From positions 1 to 64,000 of the forward strand of contig JAIYDN010000100.1 of the NCBI GenBank assembly GCA_027487485.1: DNA of 64,000 bases, read 5' to 3'. The stretch's first letter is position 1. The number at the start of each line of letters is the position of its first letter. Below are positions 62,601-64,000 of this stretch, piece after piece. The DNA comes from Planctomycetaceae bacterium (lineage in GTDB: Bacteria; Planctomycetota; Planctomycetia; Pirellulales; Pirellulaceae). The translations under genes were made by a program, and so were the position numbers. The notes below the pieces were generated by a model. It saw nothing but the letters and a program-made list of their open reading frames with translations. It was not told where the DNA came from and searched no databases.

Positions 62601-63600
62601 GCATGACGCCGAGCGAATAGACATCCGTCCGAGTGTCAATATCCTCAGCATCCGGCCCCTTCAGTTCAGCTTGCTCAGGCGACATATACTGTACGGTGCC
62701 GACGACCTTACCGAACTCCGTCTGCATGGTCATGTCAGATAGCATCAAATTCTGCTCAACGGCTTTCGCCAAGCCGAAATCGATCACTTTGGGGACCGCA
62801 TCGCCATCAATGACGGTGACGAGTACATTCGATGGCTTTAAATCGCGGTGAATGATTCCCTTCTGGTGAGCATGCTGTACTGCTTTGCAAACTATGGCGA
62901 ACAACTTCAGACGCTCGTCGACGTTCAATTTGTTGTCATCGCAATAGCCAGTGATCGGAACTCCCTCGACCAGCTCCATCACAAAGTACGGACGACCTTC
63001 ATCGGTGGTGCCAGCATCCAGCACACGCGCGATGTTGGGATGATCCATCATCGCGAGAGCTTGTTTCTCGGCATCGAAACGGGCGAGCACATCCTTGGAG
63101 TTCAAGTCCGCCTTGATGAGTTTGATGGCCACACGGCGTTTGACCGGCTCGTCCTGTTCGGCCAGCCAGACGACACCCATTCCCCCACGACCGATTTCTT
63201 CAATCAGGCGAAAGTTGGCCAGGAAGGGAGGCTTGTTCCCCGATACCGAAGTCCTATCGTTTCCCCGGAGCTTTGTTAATGCCGCGCGTGCAAACACGCC
63301 AGCGATGACGCTCACCTGTTGCGGGAATCGATAAGCGTAGTCGTCCGGATGCGGTTGATCCCCCTGCCGGGTCCGGTGTTCAAGTTCCATGGCAAGCAGT
63401 TCTGCCAGCAATCCATCCCGGGCCCCTTCAGAAGTCTCTTCAAGAAGTGCCTCCATGCGAGGCACACCGCCATTCAACAACTCCCGATCGAAACGATCAC
63501 ACAGCTCGTCAATCTCAGAAAGTTGCTGATCGGTGAATGACAGGTAGACGGGATTTTTGAGTGAAGAGTCGTTCATCGGGATGGAATCAAATTCTGCCAT
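59611..63600 (-). CDS. Membrane Ser/Thr protein kinase with 15 WD40 repeats
   Basis: 1329 residues. The kinase domain (~130-430) has IGRGGMGVVWLAEQ, Lys160 (VAIK), HRDLKPSN with Asp253 and DFG at Asp274, so it should be active. A TM helix (~465-485, GLVAALLAIGITLLVGIIGT) follows, then a coiled coil. From ~575 to ~1200 run fifteen WD40 repeats (GH...VAFSPDG...LWD), enough for two seven-bladed propellers plus one. A C-terminal tail of ~130 residues is unassigned. Topology places the kinase in the cytosol and the propellers in the periplasm. The upstream gene is an ECF sigma factor on the same strand, a common planctomycete pairing that suggests a signalling unit. Confidence 0.95.
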   Translation of the reverse strand: MAEFDSIPMNDSSLKNPVYLSFTDQQLSEIDELCDRFDRELLNGGVPRMEALLEETSEGARDGLLAELLAMELEHRTRQGDQPHPDDYAYRFPQQVSVIAGVFARAALTKLRGNDRTSVSGNKPPFLANFRLIEEIGRGGMGVVWLAEQDEPVKRRVAIKLIKADLNSKDVLARFDAEKQALAMMDHPNIARVLDAGTTDEGRPYFVMELVEGVPITGYCDDNKLNVDERLKLFAIVCKAVQHAHQKGIIHRDLKPSNVLVTVIDGDAVPKVIDFGLAKAVEQNLMLSDMTMQTEFGKVVGTVQYMSPEQAELKGPDAEDIDTRTDVYSLGVMLYELLTGSTPLDKDTLGRNALLRVLEIIRKEDPPRPSKRLSSSSGAVNSAVSDLRRLHPTRLQQLLRGELDWVVMKALEKDPARRYQTANDLGHDLSNYLTGEAVTARPPSTWYQVRKFAKRHRGLVAALLAIGITLLVGIIGTTYGLLQANQKTQLAESKSQEALKERANAVDAEGRATVDSQRARDAEAAAKFQLAVARYDANRAVEARTLLHQIPHEYRDNFEWHYCNRRFQGSDISCYGHTSDVFEVAFTPDGKRVVSAGKDGTIRLWDATTGEQLSTIQGHEGRIDGLAVSPDGSSIASAGSDAKVRLWDAKSGDIIHTISGHQGAINGLAFNPTGDRIASASSDKTVKVWDSKSGEEIFTVTGHTASVSGVAFSPDGKQLASTSSGDATIQIWDSQTGEQIKVVNHPYPEMRRLAFSPDGARLAAVTYSVCMLWDTQTWEHLGEVCRHNRVVRCVAYSPDGTQLATAGDSSEIKLWDTRTGNLINTLNGHAKVVWGLAFSPDGTRLVSGSRDGTVRIWSTHGDNDLTLGGHSGFVHCVAFSSDGRQLASGSESVILRDAQTGDAKFKLTGHAANVNELCFSPNGTRLASASDDNTARLWSTETGEEIAVLKGHTGSVTGVAYSPDGNRLVSSSRDGTIKLWDAQTLVETATLTGHQGTVYRVAFSPDGSCFASAGYDNTVKLWNGETGIEIRTFKGHTGLVRTVAFDQAGKRLVSGGYDTKIRVWDVASGKQITTAHASSGAVFGVAFSPDGKRFAASGTDHSVHLIETLSGQEIMTFFPGKDGVESVAFSHDGTRLAGAVAGIGNIRIWDAPHQHKTAILSEHTDTVTSVTFSLDGSRIYSESENEKLVWNVATRETIPDAMWAPPEVITHTTPDDRWFVTIESNNVVLVDREYKNTPDEKARRKTKASFDSFLHQKLATDATTAKNWYAATFHYAWLMQNDPDQASLYDGLQASFQELQSQFKLEGRDIELHLATVVKESLKLPRGNK

Positions 63601-63758
63601 GGTACTCCATTAATGATCAATCCGTGGTGATCTCCGACATAAATCGCATTGGGAAATCATTTCAGATCACAAATGGCTTGGCCCTTCTTGGCTTCCTGTT
63701 CGCCAGATTGCCTCACGAAGTGGTTCTATCCATGGTGGGACTGTCCACAGTGGGCCCG

Positions 63759-64000
63759 TCATTGCACCCCGTCATGCAGCCCAGCCTCAACCCAAATTCT
63801 GCGGATTCGTTCCAGTTTGCGTTCGATCGTTCGCCGAGTGCAGTTTAGTTGGTCGGCGACTTCTCCATTCGTGCTTCCCTGAAACTTGAGCAATACGATC
63901 TTCTTCATTGTTTCGTCGGGAAGTGCAGTGAGCAACTGAGTACAACTTTCCGAGACTTCCGCCAGGACATCAGGCGTTTTCTGGTTGCTTTCAACACAGT
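63759..64000 (-). CDS. ECF RNA polymerase sigma factor, C-terminal part (partial)
   Basis: The minus strand is open from the window edge to a stop at 63759-63761. The 80 visible residues include LTALPDETMKKIVLLKFQGS, TNGEVADQLNCTRRTIERKL and ERIRRIWVEAG, which form sigma region 4 with its helix-turn-helix, as in planctomycete ECF sigma factors. The N-terminal region 2 lies beyond the window. It lies 158 bp upstream of the WD40 kinase gene on the same strand, in the usual ECF-kinase order, so the kinase may control or be transcribed by it. Confidence 0.9.
   Translation of the reverse strand, partial: CVESNQKTPDVLAEVSESCTQLLTALPDETMKKIVLLKFQGSTNGEVADQLNCTRRTIERKLERIRRIWVEAGLHDGVQ

Overview
The window reads as a chromosomal segment of a planctomycete, most likely a Pirellulales (Rhodopirellula-like) bacterium. 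This is inferred from gene content: a DUF1501 Tat-exported protein, a ThuA protein, a GAF-HlyD / HlyD / M50-protease operon with DUF3467, a giant Ser/Thr kinase carrying WD40 repeats next to an ECF sigma factor, an LptD-like outer-membrane protein, a neutral ceramidase-like protein, and 116-bp palindromic intergenic repeats. No replicon, phage or IS gene is visible.

Layout. 1-3278 (minus): two translationally coupled envelope/coiled-coil proteins, the second ending in an in-frame pentapeptide minisatellite that runs off the left edge. 3381-3945: five exact-period 116-bp palindromic units. 4085-9300: ThuA protein, small L7/L12-like membrane protein, LptD-like protein, DUF486 protein. 9333-11540: old yellow enzyme and a quinone-oxidoreductase-like MDR. 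11872-17147 (minus): secreted proteins including DUF1501 and DUF3299. 17357-25930 (plus): lipoyl synthase, alpha/beta hydrolase, an abridged flagellar basal-body set (flgC, fliE, fliF, fliK, without flgB or fliGHIJ), then a DegT-type aminotransferase and surE joined by ATGA overlaps. 25966-33758 (minus): ceramidase-like protein, then the GAF-HlyD, HlyD, S2P-like M50 and DUF3467 operon, closed by a clear intrinsic terminator.

The centrepiece is 34.0-54.1 kb, an iterative polyketide / PUFA-synthase-like lipid cluster. Two divergent arms share a short promoter region near 38.1 kb. The minus arm holds a 3-hydroxyacyl-CoA-dehydrogenase/ketoreductase fusion and an HHxxxDG condensation/acyltransferase. 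The plus arm holds a thioester-reductase-like SDR, a KS-CLF protein, a stand-alone protein with three ACPs, a 3059-residue protein (KS-CLF-AT-[Ntn-hydrolase/AAT-like]-KR-linker-DH), and a FabL-type enoyl reductase. Together they supply condensation, ketoreduction, dehydration, enoyl reduction and possible reductive or transfer offloading. No phosphopantetheinyl transferase and no classic thioesterase are visible. The splitting of functions, the duplicated KS-CLF pairs and the embedded AAT-like domain are the most unusual aspects of the window.

54.2-64.0 kb: two small membrane proteins, a CPA2 antiporter, a TTG-started AdoMet decarboxylase, another MDR, a tRNA-Ser(GGA) followed by an orphan gene, a 15-repeat WD40 kinase, and the 3' end of an ECF sigma factor running off the right edge. 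Domain calls are by eye from motifs; no database search was run.
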